Positions 34,966-44,567 of a DNA stretch of 64,000 nucleotides are shown here, in pieces. The notes under the pieces were generated by a model. The model saw nothing but the letters and a program-made list of their open reading frames with translations. It made no database searches and was not told the DNA's origin. Origin of the DNA: Lachnospiraceae bacterium (GTDB lineage Bacteria > Bacillota > Clostridia > Lachnospirales > Lachnospiraceae); contig JAGAJL010000020.1 of assembly GCA_017626095.1 (NCBI GenBank), positions 34,424 through 98,423 of the forward strand, given 5' to 3'. Within the stretch, counting starts at the first letter, position 1, and every line of letters begins with the position of its first letter. The translations under genes were made by a program, and so were the position numbers.

Positions 34966-35154
34966 TTAAACGGATACATCAAAATTGGATCCGATATGAG
35001 GATTTACAGATAATTCCATGGAAGTATCGATTGCAGCAACAAGCTGATCGTCAATGCCCTGATTGAGTTCGAGAGATTTGTCCAGCATTGCTATACCGAC
35101 GCTGTTCATAATGTTACTTTGTGACATTGCCATTGATAATGCGGGAATATCCAT
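34966..35154 (-). CDS. YjfB-family small protein (putative motility-linked)
   Basis: The 62-residue protein matches the short YjfB family: MDIPALSMAMSQ start, the VGIAMLDKSLE middle and an ending NPHIGSNFDVSV. In Bacillus yjfB belongs to the SigD motility regulon; the biochemical role is unknown. AAGGAGG lies 9 bases before ATG 35154, so the longer frame from 35178 is not used. I could not see a clear SigD promoter in the AT-rich upstream DNA. It lies beside the diguanylate cyclase gene, which would be consistent with a motile/sessile switch. Confidence 0.85.
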   Translation of the reverse strand: MDIPALSMAMSQSNIMNSVGIAMLDKSLELNQGIDDQLVAAIDTSMELSVNPHIGSNFDVSV

Positions 35155-35463
35155 AGGAAATTCCTCCTTTCGGATCATGTAAAAATCAAGGATTGCAAAA
35201 CGGAAAAGTGATGTGGCAATCCTTAAAATATCATTGTTATAATTATATCTATTCTAAGTTAGATATTGTTATTTTAACACACATAAAAATAAAAGAAAAC
35301 TAATAGTTTTGAAAAAAACACTCTTTTTTTGACTTTTTTCAGATATGGAAGAGCCGCAACGCTAGACAAAAGGTAGGAAAAAGGCTATAATCAGATTGTA
35401 TTTGCGATTCATTTGGGGGATTGCGGCAGAATTGGGAAGTTATAAAAGAGAGGGAATTGGTTT
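35155..35463. other. 309-bp divergent spacer with one plus-strand promoter
   Basis: AT-rich spacer between divergently read genes. TAGACA (35363-35368), a 17-bp spacer and TATAAT (35386-35391) form a good promoter for the degenerate GGDEF gene. A small dyad ATATCTA/TAGATAT occurs near 35245. On the minus strand a TATAAT lies near 35240 and could serve the YjfB gene. I see no gene or large repeat. Confidence 0.6.
35363..35391 (+). promoter_or_regulatory. SigA-type promoter of the degenerate GGDEF gene
   Basis: TAGACA and TATAAT are separated by 17 bp, one base off the consensus -35 and a perfect -10. The start codon is about 70 bases downstream. Confidence 0.75.
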
Positions 35464-36378
35464 ATGGCATTTGGACTTATACCTTTGGAAAAACGTCTGA
35501 AAGATAATATTCGCAATTATTCGCTGGATCAAATTTTTGATATCGGTGTGTTGTCGGATTATCTTGACAGCTTACATAGAACGACCGGAATCAGCTTACT
35601 TTTAACAGATCGTCATGGAGAAAAAACGGTCAGTATGGGAAATTTTGTTGGGTTTAAACCGGATACGGAGCATGCGCCCGGCAATAAGATTAAGGTACAA
35701 AACCGGACAATCGCTCACTTATATGTAAAAGAAGATGAGATGGCAGATCCGGCAAAGAAAAATCTGGTGGATGGTCTTGTTATCACACTTACAAAGCAGG
35801 CAGAAAAGGCATATGAAGCGGCAGAGCTTTCTTTGTATGTGGATGATTTGGAAAAACGTTTGGAAAAAGAGCAGTATCAGGTAAAACACGGACAAAAAGA
35901 AGATGCTCTTACCGGAGTGTTAAACAGTACTCATTTTGATAACAAACTGCGTGTAGTTGATCGCTCTCAGGTTATTCCTGTTGCAGTAGTCTGTGCCAAC
36001 ATCAATGACTGGAAATATGTGAATGATCATTTCGGTGATGAGGAGAGTGACCGCCTGATACAGGTCGTTGCCAATATTTTAAAAGAAGAGGCAAAGCCAG
36101 AATACATCATAGGCCGGTGCGGCGGTGATTTTTTCAATATCTTAATTCCTATGGCTGAGGATGAAGAAGCAAAGGATTACTGTGTACGTGTCCAGCAAAA
36201 ATGTCTGGAGTTTGAAGATGCGCATTTGGCACCAAGCGTGGCATGCGGTTTTGTTCTAAAATATAATGTAGAACAAAAATTACAGGATTTACTTTCCGAT
36301 GCGGAATATGAAATGTTCAATAACAAATTTGAAATAAAGAATGCTCCCGGATATCGTGAGCGATTGGAAAAAGCATAA
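35464..36378 (+). CDS. Degenerate GGDEF-domain protein (GGDFF) with N-terminal sensor-like domain
   Basis: The protein has 304 residues. Residues 1-125 form a GAF/PocR-like module (LLLTDRHGEKTVSMGNF), followed by a coiled-coil (130-160) and a GGDEF-like domain from about 165. The signature reads RCGGDFFNIL, with Phe in place of the catalytic Glu; the first metal Asp region (ANINDWKYVND) also departs (Asn-Ile-Asn for Asp-x-Asp). Cyclase activity is therefore unlikely. It may bind GTP or c-di-GMP as a regulator. It has its own promoter and terminator, so it is a single-gene unit. Confidence 0.85.
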   Translation: MAFGLIPLEKRLKDNIRNYSLDQIFDIGVLSDYLDSLHRTTGISLLLTDRHGEKTVSMGNFVGFKPDTEHAPGNKIKVQNRTIAHLYVKEDEMADPAKKNLVDGLVITLTKQAEKAYEAAELSLYVDDLEKRLEKEQYQVKHGQKEDALTGVLNSTHFDNKLRVVDRSQVIPVAVVCANINDWKYVNDHFGDEESDRLIQVVANILKEEAKPEYIIGRCGGDFFNILIPMAEDEEAKDYCVRVQQKCLEFEDAHLAPSVACGFVLKYNVEQKLQDLLSDAEYEMFNNKFEIKNAPGYRERLEKA

Positions 36379-36403
36379 AATTTCGGATAAAAGGACTTTG
36401 TAA

Positions 36404-36430
36404 AGAGACCGCTTAGCCGGTCTCTTTCTG
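36404..36430 (+). terminator. Terminator after the degenerate GGDEF gene
   Basis: AGAGACCG/CGGTCTCT (36404-36411 and 36418-36425) with a 6-base loop, followed by TTTCTG. Confidence 0.85.
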
Positions 36431-36501
36431 TTGCTACGAATTTTAGTACTGTTACGTTTTCATCCAGGTGAAAATGTGTCTATGATAGAATATGCAAACT
36501 T
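36431..36501. repeat. Family-2 half element
   Basis: About 70 bp with clear similarity to the right half of the palindrome at 21856-21989, including TTTAGTACTG, the TACGTT block and GATAGAATATG. The left half is missing and its place is taken by the terminator. It lies just upstream of a HAD gene. Confidence 0.65.
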
Positions 36502-36540
36502 CGTGGAAGTGCAACGGAAATAATAAACGGAGAGAAAAAG

Positions 36541-37341
36541 ATGAAAGCCGTATTTTTTGATATTGACGGTACCTTATTTATTCAGAATAAAGGTGTTCCA
36601 AAATCAACGATAGAAGCAATCAAAAAAATACAGAAGAACGGGCATAAGGCATTTATCTGTACCGGCAGGAGCCGTGCCATGATCCCGCAAAATCCAATTT
36701 TAGACATTGGATTTGACGGAGTTGTCGGGGCTTGTGGTGCATATGGCGAATTGGACAATCAAGTGGTTTTTGATAACCACCTTTCGGATATACAGCTGCA
36801 AAAGATGTATGAAATATTTCGAAGATACGATACCATGTATATTTTGGAAGGCACCGAATATATCTATTATGATGAAGTGACATTTGAGGATAATCCCGAT
36901 GACTGGTATGTACAGTTGGTAAAAAGTATGTTAAAAGAGCGTTTTATCTCGGTGCAGTATGCCATGAAGCATTTTGGGAAAGTGGAAGCCAACAAGGTAA
37001 GCTTGGCAGAAAAAAATGGGATCAGTAACGAGCCGTTGTATGATTTGTTTCGCACCGATTATGAGGTGCTGGTTCACGATTTTAAGGTTGCGGAAATTGT
37101 GCCAAAAGGCTGTCATAAAGCCAAAGGAATGGAACGGATGTGTAATCAGATTGGTGTTGGCATTTGCGATTCCATTGCAGTCGGAGACAGTATCAATGAT
37201 GTGGATATGTTGAGGGCTGCCGGGATAGGAATTTGTATGGGGAACGGAACTGAGATTGCCAAAAAGAATGCAGATTATATTACAAAAGATCTCTATGATG
37301 ACGGAATTTATCACGCATTAAGACATTTTGGTTTATTTTAA
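36541..37341 (+). CDS. Cof-type HAD phosphatase
   Basis: This is a 266-residue HAD-IIB enzyme. FFDIDGTLF at residue 5 has the Asp nucleophile, ICTGRSRAM near 40 is motif II, and GDSINDVDML near 217 holds the metal aspartates. The cap domain (about 85-185) is the C2B type. Substrate unknown; sugar phosphates are usual. It is the third Cof-type HAD domain in the window and is not close in sequence to the others. AGAGAAAAAG ribosome site. It is preceded by the family-2 half element and followed by an AT-rich gap before groES. Confidence 0.9.
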   Translation: MKAVFFDIDGTLFIQNKGVPKSTIEAIKKIQKNGHKAFICTGRSRAMIPQNPILDIGFDGVVGACGAYGELDNQVVFDNHLSDIQLQKMYEIFRRYDTMYILEGTEYIYYDEVTFEDNPDDWYVQLVKSMLKERFISVQYAMKHFGKVEANKVSLAEKNGISNEPLYDLFRTDYEVLVHDFKVAEIVPKGCHKAKGMERMCNQIGVGICDSIAVGDSINDVDMLRAAGIGICMGNGTEIAKKNADYITKDLYDDGIYHALRHFGLF

Positions 37342-37647
37342 TCCGGAAATTAAATAATCAACAAATTTAATCCGTATTTTTAATTTATAATAATTAGTAA
37401 TCCGTATATGTCGTGTAGGAAACCCCATATATTTCTATATTTTAAGTTTTGTTTATACTTGTTTATAATTTTTTTATGATAAAGTTATAAAAAATCAGTT
37501 GAAAAAATACGCTGTGAAGTATATAAATAGATTTGAAAGAAAAAACGGATCCGCACAAAAGAAAAGCCGGCAGGAAACAGATGTCGGCGTATCAAAAGCA
37601 AACCAAAGATTATTATAATCAATACATATTTTAAGGAGGCTTTTATC
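37342..37647. other. 306-bp AT-rich leader of groES with no CIRCE
   Basis: No TTAGCACTC inverted pair (CIRCE, HrcA operator) and no CtsR-type direct heptads are seen. TATAAT at 37464-37469 is the only good -10, with a poor -35. A short GC-rich inverted repeat GCCGGC/GTCGGC occurs near 37567-37590. No gene is found. Confidence 0.55.
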
Positions 37648-37923
37648 ATGAAATTATTACCACTTGGCGAAAGAGTTGTATTAAAACCTCTCGCAGCAGA
37701 AGAAACAACCAAATCCGGTATCGTTTTACCCGGTGCCGACAAAGAGAAACCGCAGCAGGCAGAAGTTGTTGCAGTTGGTCCCGGAACCGAGGACGTAAAA
37801 ATGGAAGTCAAGGTTGGAGACAAGGTAATTTATTCAAAATATGCAGGTACCGAAATCAAAGACGGTGACGAGACTGTGATTATCTGTTCTCAGAAAGATG
37901 TTTTAGCCATTATTGAAGCATAG
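37648..37923 (+). CDS. groES: Co-chaperonin GroES
   Basis: The 91-residue protein has the full GroES fold signatures: LPLGERVVLKPL at the N-terminus, a mobile loop containing TTKSGIVLPG (residues 20-30) and GDKVIYSKYAGTEIK near 68. Length is usual for Clostridia. It caps the GroEL cavity. AAGGAGG precedes the ATG by 8 bases. groEL follows after 156 bases, a gap filled with short tandem repeats. The expected HrcA operator is not visible upstream. Confidence 0.97.
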   Translation: MKLLPLGERVVLKPLAAEETTKSGIVLPGADKEKPQQAEVVAVGPGTEDVKMEVKVGDKVIYSKYAGTEIKDGDETVIICSQKDVLAIIEA

Positions 37924-37944
37924 TTTAGGGCAAGCATAATAGAA

Positions 37945-38040
37945 CAGTAGTTTTAAAAGATAATACTTTTAGAATTGCGAGATAATATTTTGAAACGAAA
38001 AGATATTATTTTGAAATTGAAAGAAAATATTTTGCAAGAA
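37945..38040. repeat. Degenerate tandem repeats between groES and groEL
   Basis: About four imperfect units near AGATAATATTTTGAAATTGA, 20-24 bp each. The run ends just before the GGGAGG ribosome site of groEL. No hairpin or open frame. Confidence 0.65.
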
Positions 38041-38064
38041 AATGTTTAAAAAGAATAAAATTAG

Positions 38065-39699
<1,635 letters not shown>

Positions 39700-39760
39700 A
39701 ATCATCCGAAATTTCAAAACAGATATTTGAAATAGAATAAGAAAACTTGTTATAATCATG

Positions 39761-39795
39761 AAATGCCGTAAGCTATTGCTTACGGCATTTTTTTG
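39761..39795 (+). terminator. Terminator of the groES-groEL operon
   Basis: A perfect 13-bp stem AAATGCCGTAAGC/GCTTACGGCATTT with a 4-base loop and seven Ts. The remaining gap to 40016 holds a possible -10 at 39920 and nothing else I can recognise. Confidence 0.95.
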
Positions 39796-40016
39796 ACTGT
39801 ATGATAAATGATGAAAAATCCATCAGCCTTATGAAAAGGAACAGCAGTATGATACGGACGCGGCTATTGTTTGCAATGAAGAAATAGTCAGATTCGAATA
39901 AACAGTTGCGAAAATACTGTATAATGTTAAAATAGAACTGTCTTTTGATGGTGCTGGTTGAGTGGTGACAGCATTTTGTATCGTCATCTGACAAAAATAA
40001 AAAAGAGGTATCTTTT

Positions 40017-40916
40017 ATGGAAAAAACTTTAATTGCGACCGATTCGGCAAGTGATATTTCGGAAGAAATAGAAAAGGAGCTTGGGATTAAGATTCTGCCT
40101 TTTACCATTATGATTGGCGAGCAGTCTTATATCAGCCGGAAGGATTTTACCCCCGAAGGATTTTATGATTTGATGGCAGAACATGATGAAATTCCGAAAA
40201 CGTCACAGATTACTCCGTTTGAATTTCAGGAATTTTATTTAGAAGCAGCAAAGGCCGGATATACGGATGTGGTTTTGGTTTTAATCAATTCCCAGGGAAG
40301 TTCTACTTTTGCAAATTCATTAATGGCAAAGGATTTGTTTTTTGAAGAATATCCGGAATATGAAGGCAAGATTCATTTTTATAATTATGATGGTATGGGA
40401 TATTCCGCACAGTACGGACAACCGGTTATTGAAGCGGCAAAAATGGTGAAAGAAGGAAAAGCATTAAAGGAAATACTGGAGTATTTAACCTATGAATTAC
40501 CCCGCAGAAAAGTGTATTTTGGTATGTATACTTTAAAATATGCCGGAAAAAGCGGACGTATTCCTTCTGCAGCAGCCTTTGTCGGCGACCGTCTGAATTT
40601 GAAGCCGATTATGAAAATATATCACAATCAGCTGGTGACCGGAGCAAAGGTGCGTGGAGAGGTTAAAATTATTCCGCGTATGGTAGAACTGACCATTGCC
40701 GATATGGAGCCGGGAACACCTTATAGTATCATCTATGGCAATGAACCTTCTGCAGCAAAGGCTGCCGAGGAACTGATGCGTGATATTACAGGTTACGGAC
40801 CGGAAGGATATTATCCGATTGGTGCTGCCGTTGCCGCAAATGCAGGACCAAGAACTGTGGGAATTGCCTTTCATGTAAAAGACGAGTTTGAAAATGAAGG
40901 ATATAAGCCGCAGTAA
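40017..40916 (+). CDS. DegV family fatty-acid-binding protein
   Basis: The 299-residue protein has the DegV opening ATDSASDISEEIEKE, the ligand-proximal TSQ(I)TP near 62 and SGRIPSAAAFVGD near 180. DegV proteins bind a fatty acid between two alpha/beta domains; homologues (FakB) present it to the FakA kinase. FakA is not in the window. Length is slightly longer than typical. AAGAGG lies before the ATG. It has its own terminator-bounded start after groEL. A repeat array and the promoter for relA/spoT follow. Confidence 0.93.
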   Translation: MEKTLIATDSASDISEEIEKELGIKILPFTIMIGEQSYISRKDFTPEGFYDLMAEHDEIPKTSQITPFEFQEFYLEAAKAGYTDVVLVLINSQGSSTFANSLMAKDLFFEEYPEYEGKIHFYNYDGMGYSAQYGQPVIEAAKMVKEGKALKEILEYLTYELPRRKVYFGMYTLKYAGKSGRIPSAAAFVGDRLNLKPIMKIYHNQLVTGAKVRGEVKIIPRMVELTIADMEPGTPYSIIYGNEPSAAKAAEELMRDITGYGPEGYYPIGAAVAANAGPRTVGIAFHVKDEFENEGYKPQ

Positions 40917-40930
40917 TCATCTTATTAAAT

Positions 40931-41060
40931 GTGAAGTTCGCATGAATTATTCGCACGAAACGATTGTGAATAATTTGTACGAACCGATTGTGATTAATTT
41001 TCACAAAAGGATCGTGTATTAATTTTTACAAAATGATCGTAAATTGACGAATGTATGAAA
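40931..41060. repeat. Iteron-like degenerate repeats upstream of relA/spoT
   Basis: About five imperfect 24-bp units of the type CGATTGTGAATAATTTGTAC. They end at or overlap the -35 of the relA/spoT promoter, so they could bind a regulator, though degeneration suggests simple slippage. Confidence 0.6.
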
Positions 41061-41072
41061 TGATACTATAAT
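41044..41072 (+). promoter_or_regulatory. SigA-type promoter of relA/spoT
   Basis: TTGACG (41044-41049), 17 bp, TATAAT (41067-41072). This gives a leader of about 90 bases to the ATG at 41167. Confidence 0.75.
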
Positions 41073-41166
41073 GTTTTTTGTGTTGGGGTAAAAGACAAAT
41101 GCAAGACCAATTGCCCTGGTATCATCACATTTTTGCAAAAGAATGAAGACCGAGGAAGTGAAAAGT

Positions 41167-43497
41167 ATGGCTGACAGTATTCTGCAGGATCATATTTTGA
41201 AAACAGAAGGAAAAGCAAAAAAAACAGAGCTTGTCATTGACGACGGACGTATTGAATCGATTGAAGAATATACCAGTCCGGAGGAGCTTTACAAGGATCT
41301 GATTGTTCGTGTGCGCAAATATCATCCAAGTGATGATATCAGTCTGATTGAAAAGGCTTATCGCCTTGCGGATGATGCACATCGCGATCAGGTGCGCAAG
41401 TCAGGAGAGCCTTATATTATTCATCCGTTGTGTGTGGCAATTATTCTTGCAGATCTGGAAATGGACAAGGAAACAATTGCAGCAGGTCTTTTGCATGATG
41501 TTGTCGAGGATACAATTTTTACAACAGAGGAAATCAAAGAACAATTTGGCAGTGATGTTGCGCTGTTAGTGGACGGAGTTACGAAGCTGAGTCGTTTGCA
41601 ATATGACGGAGATAAACTGGAGCTGCAGGCGGAAAATCTGCGCAAGATGTTTTTAGCAATGGCTAAGGATATCCGTGTTATTCTGATTAAACTTGCCGAC
41701 AGGCTGCATAATATGCGTACTCTGGATCATATGATTCCGGAAAAGCAGCAGGAAAAAGCCAGAGAAACTTTGGATATTTATTCCCCCATTGCACAGCGTC
41801 TGGGTATTTCCAAGGTCAAGGTAGAGTTAGATGACCTTTCTTTAAAATATTTGCAGCCGGATGTCTATTATGATCTGGTTGATAAGATTGCGATTCGCAG
41901 AAGTGAACGTGAAAAATATGTTCAGAGCATTGTGGATGAAGTCAGTGAACATATTTCAAATGCCGGAATTGAGGCCAAAATTGACGGCCGTGTGAAACAC
42001 TTTTTCAGTATTTATAAAAAAATGAAAAACCAGCATAAGTCGCTGGAACAGATTTATGATTTATTTGCAGTCCGTATTATTGTGGATTCGGTCAAAGACT
42101 GTTATGCGGCTCTGGGTGTAATTCATGAGATTTATAAACCGATTCCGGGTCGTTTTAAAGATTATATTGCAATGCCAAAGGCCAATATGTATCAGTCTTT
42201 GCATACGACTTTAATTGGTTCTACCGGACAACCATTTGAGATTCAGATCAGAACCTACGACATGCACCGTACCGCAGAATACGGTATCGCTGCGCATTGG
42301 AAATACAAAGAAGCATCGGATGGTAAAAAGATATCGACCGGTGAAGAGGAAAAGCTTGCCTGGTTAAGACAGATTTTGGAGTGGCAGAGGGATACGGATG
42401 ATAACAAGGAATTTATGACCTTGTTAAAGAGTGATTTGGACTTGTTTGCCGATAATGTATACTGCTTTACACCAAACGGAGATGTCAAAAACCTGCCGGC
42501 CGGTTCTACACCAATTGATTTTGCCTATTGTATTCACTCAGCTGTCGGAAATAAGATGGTTGGTGCCAGAGTAAACGGTAACATTGTAAATTTCGATTAT
42601 GAGTTACAAAACGGTGACAAGGTTGAAATCATTACAAGTAACAATTCGCCGGGACCAAGCCGTGACTGGTTATCTCTTGTGAAGTCTACACAGGCAAAAA
42701 ATAAGATCAATCAGTGGTTTAAAAATGAGTTTAAGGATGAGAATATTGTAAAAGGAAAAGAACTTTTGATGGGATATTGCAAGGCAAAAAGTTTGGATCC
42801 GGTCAATATTCTTCGTCCTGATTATATGGAAGCCGTTATGCGAAAATACGGCTTTAAAGACTGGGAATCCGTTCTGGCTGCCATTGGACATGGGGCGCTC
42901 AAAGAAGGACAGATTGCCAACAAGATGAAAGAACTCTATGATAAGGATCATCCGGTAGAGGTATCGGATGCAGATGTTCTTAAGGATATTGAGAGTAAAC
43001 GGGATGCTTATCAGATGATGCTCCCCAAAGGAAAGACGCAGAGCGGTATCGTGGTAAAAGGTGTGGACGATGTTGCGGTTCGTTTTTCCAAGTGCTGCTC
43101 GCCGGTTCCGGGTGATGAAATTATCGGTTTTGTGACGAGAGGACGTGGCGTTTCCATTCACCGTACGGACTGTGTGAATGTGATTAATCTGCCTGAGATA
43201 GACCGTGCCAGACTGATTGATGCAGACTGGCAGGAAGGAAGCGAGGAAACCCGTGGTAAGTACCTTGCCGAGATTGTGATTTATGCACATAATCGAAACG
43301 GTCTGTTAGCCGATGTTTCCAGAGCCCTGACTGAGAAGAATATTGATATCATGAGTATGAATACCAAGACAAGCAAGCAGGGAATTGCAACCATGGCCGC
43401 TTCCTTCTATATCGGAAGCAGAGAAGAATTAAATCATACCATTGATAAACTGAGAAACATTGACAGTGTGATAGATATTGAAAGAACGACGGGGTGA
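41167..43497 (+). CDS. relA: Bifunctional (p)ppGpp synthetase/hydrolase (RelA/SpoT)
   Basis: This is a 776-residue Rel-type stringent-response enzyme. Domain order: HD hydrolase (about 60-205; HD in LLHDVVEDT), synthetase (about 240-370; RVKHFFSIYKKM and DLFAVRIIV), TGS (about 405-470), helical region, zinc-finger/CC domain with FSKCCSPVPGD near 635, and C-terminal ACT (about 700-776). Both catalytic centres look intact, so it should both make and break (p)ppGpp. ATG 41167 fits GAGGAAG; ATG 41143 is an alternative adding 8 residues. The stop overlaps a truncated foreign frame. Confidence 0.96.
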   Translation: MADSILQDHILKTEGKAKKTELVIDDGRIESIEEYTSPEELYKDLIVRVRKYHPSDDISLIEKAYRLADDAHRDQVRKSGEPYIIHPLCVAIILADLEMDKETIAAGLLHDVVEDTIFTTEEIKEQFGSDVALLVDGVTKLSRLQYDGDKLELQAENLRKMFLAMAKDIRVILIKLADRLHNMRTLDHMIPEKQQEKARETLDIYSPIAQRLGISKVKVELDDLSLKYLQPDVYYDLVDKIAIRRSEREKYVQSIVDEVSEHISNAGIEAKIDGRVKHFFSIYKKMKNQHKSLEQIYDLFAVRIIVDSVKDCYAALGVIHEIYKPIPGRFKDYIAMPKANMYQSLHTTLIGSTGQPFEIQIRTYDMHRTAEYGIAAHWKYKEASDGKKISTGEEEKLAWLRQILEWQRDTDDNKEFMTLLKSDLDLFADNVYCFTPNGDVKNLPAGSTPIDFAYCIHSAVGNKMVGARVNGNIVNFDYELQNGDKVEIITSNNSPGPSRDWLSLVKSTQAKNKINQWFKNEFKDENIVKGKELLMGYCKAKSLDPVNILRPDYMEAVMRKYGFKDWESVLAAIGHGALKEGQIANKMKELYDKDHPVEVSDADVLKDIESKRDAYQMMLPKGKTQSGIVVKGVDDVAVRFSKCCSPVPGDEIIGFVTRGRGVSIHRTDCVNVINLPEIDRARLIDADWQEGSEETRGKYLAEIVIYAHNRNGLLADVSRALTEKNIDIMSMNTKTSKQGIATMAASFYIGSREELNHTIDKLRNIDSVIDIERTTG

Positions 43498-43628
43498 TTA
43501 TCACCCCGTTTATTATTGCAGCAGGCTGCTCCAGAGAGGTCATTCAAAGAGGCGCCGATATGTTAGGATGGTCTTTGGATGAACTGATTGAACAGACGAT
43601 CGGGGCTTTACGGACATTTAGACCTTAA
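43494..43628 (+). pseudogene. Remnant gene tail against the relA/spoT stop
   Basis: An open stretch of about 44 codons begins inside the relA/spoT stop and reads to TAA 43626-43628. It contains ADMLGWSLDELIEQTIG, a helix pattern like the C-terminus of some HD-domain hydrolases. There is no start or ribosome site. I take it as the tail of a deleted gene; the family assignment is weak. An imperfect hairpin at about 43649-43693 follows and may terminate relA/spoT. Confidence 0.45.
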
Positions 43629-43827
43629 TACTGTGTAAGTTAAATTAATGGCAACGCAAAAGTGAATCATTCTCTTTTGCGTATTGCCAATTGAGTTTCT
43701 CTCATGTATACTCTACTTATCTTGAAATTCTAAATTTCAGACCATTCGGTCGAAGAATTCCATTTTATAAAATTAAAAATAGTTAGCACTTCTAGTCGAA
43801 TTTTGTTCGACAATGATAGTTTTTTAC

Positions 43828-43859
43828 TTGACACATATGGGATATGTCCCATATATTAT
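43828..43859 (+). promoter_or_regulatory. Promoter with operator in the spacer, toxin-antitoxin operon
   Basis: TTGACA at 43828-43833 is followed by TATATT at 43852-43857. The dyad ATATGGGA-4 bp-TCCCATAT (43835-43854) fills the spacer, so a bound repressor would block polymerase. The downstream antitoxin is the likely repressor. Confidence 0.75.
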
Positions 43860-43876
43860 AAGAAAGGAATTTGCAT

Positions 43877-44230
43877 ATGATAAATGCAGATTTTTATTAT
43901 AAAAGTGATGGAAAATGTCCAGTCAGGGAATATTTAGATTCGTTGTCACCGAAGCTGAGGGCAAAGACCTTACGGTCAATTATGCTATTAGAAGAATTTG
44001 GAAATGAGCTTAGATTGCCATATTCCAGCCCTCTTGGAGAAGGAATATTTGAATTGCGTTCCATTTCAGGATCCGATATTACACGAGTTCTTTACTTTTT
44101 TATTAAAGGAAATACAGCTATTCTGACTCATGGTTTTACAAAAAAGACGCAGAAAACACCCGTAAGAGAAATAGAAAAAGCAAAGGCTTATAGAGCAGAT
44201 TATTATCTGAAAGAAAATGGAGAGGAATGA
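43877..44230 (+). CDS. RelE/HigB-type toxin (Gp49-like)
   Basis: The 117-residue protein resembles the HigB/phage Gp49-like branch of RelE toxins: start NADFYYKSDGKCPVREYLDSL, middle LRLPYSSPLGEGIFELR and the strand VLYFFIKGNTAILTHGF, then KKTQKTP and a helix. These toxins cleave mRNA on the ribosome. The order toxin first, antitoxin second is typical of HigBA. ATG 43877 is used, with AAAGGAA upstream. The next gene encodes an XRE-type antitoxin. The promoter bears its own operator. Confidence 0.88.
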   Translation: MINADFYYKSDGKCPVREYLDSLSPKLRAKTLRSIMLLEEFGNELRLPYSSPLGEGIFELRSISGSDITRVLYFFIKGNTAILTHGFTKKTQKTPVREIEKAKAYRADYYLKENGEE

Positions 44231-44235
44231 TTTTT

Positions 44236-44523
44236 ATGAGCGACTTTAGAAAGTATCTGGATGAACAACTTAATGATGAAGAATTCAGAAAAGAATGGGA
44301 TGCTTCTGAATGTGAATATAGTCTGGCAAATAGTTTAGTAAAAGCAAGAAAAGAAAGCCATATGACACAAAAAGAACTTGCTGAAAAAACCGGAATCAAC
44401 CAGGCAGATATTAGCAAAATAGAGACAGGTAATGCGAATCCAGCGTTATCAACACTACAAAGATTAGCGGAAGGAATGGGTATGGTAGTCAAATTGGAAT
44501 TTGTGCCTAAGCGTCTATTGTAG
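44236..44523 (+). CDS. XRE-family antitoxin (HigA-type)
   Basis: The 95-residue protein has an N-terminal helix pair and an HTH_3 domain (residues about 35-90): MTQKELAEKTGINQADISKIE and NPALSTLQRLAEGMG. It would neutralise the preceding RelE-type toxin and repress the operon through the dyad at 43835-43854. ATG 44236 has AGAGG at good distance; ATG 44227 overlaps the toxin stop (ATGA) and is too close. The remnant-like gene after it reads through in another frame, suggesting the pair was inserted next to an older gene. Confidence 0.9.
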   Translation: MSDFRKYLDEQLNDEEFRKEWDASECEYSLANSLVKARKESHMTQKELAEKTGINQADISKIETGNANPALSTLQRLAEGMGMVVKLEFVPKRLL

Positions 44524-44567
44524 CTCGTAAACTTTGGAACATCTACTTTTATGTGGTTACCGGAGAA

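Noticed and set aside
43494-43628. Remnant after relA/spoT as an expressed small gene
   Set aside because: It starts inside the relA/spoT stop without a ribosome site and ends like the last helix of a larger enzyme.
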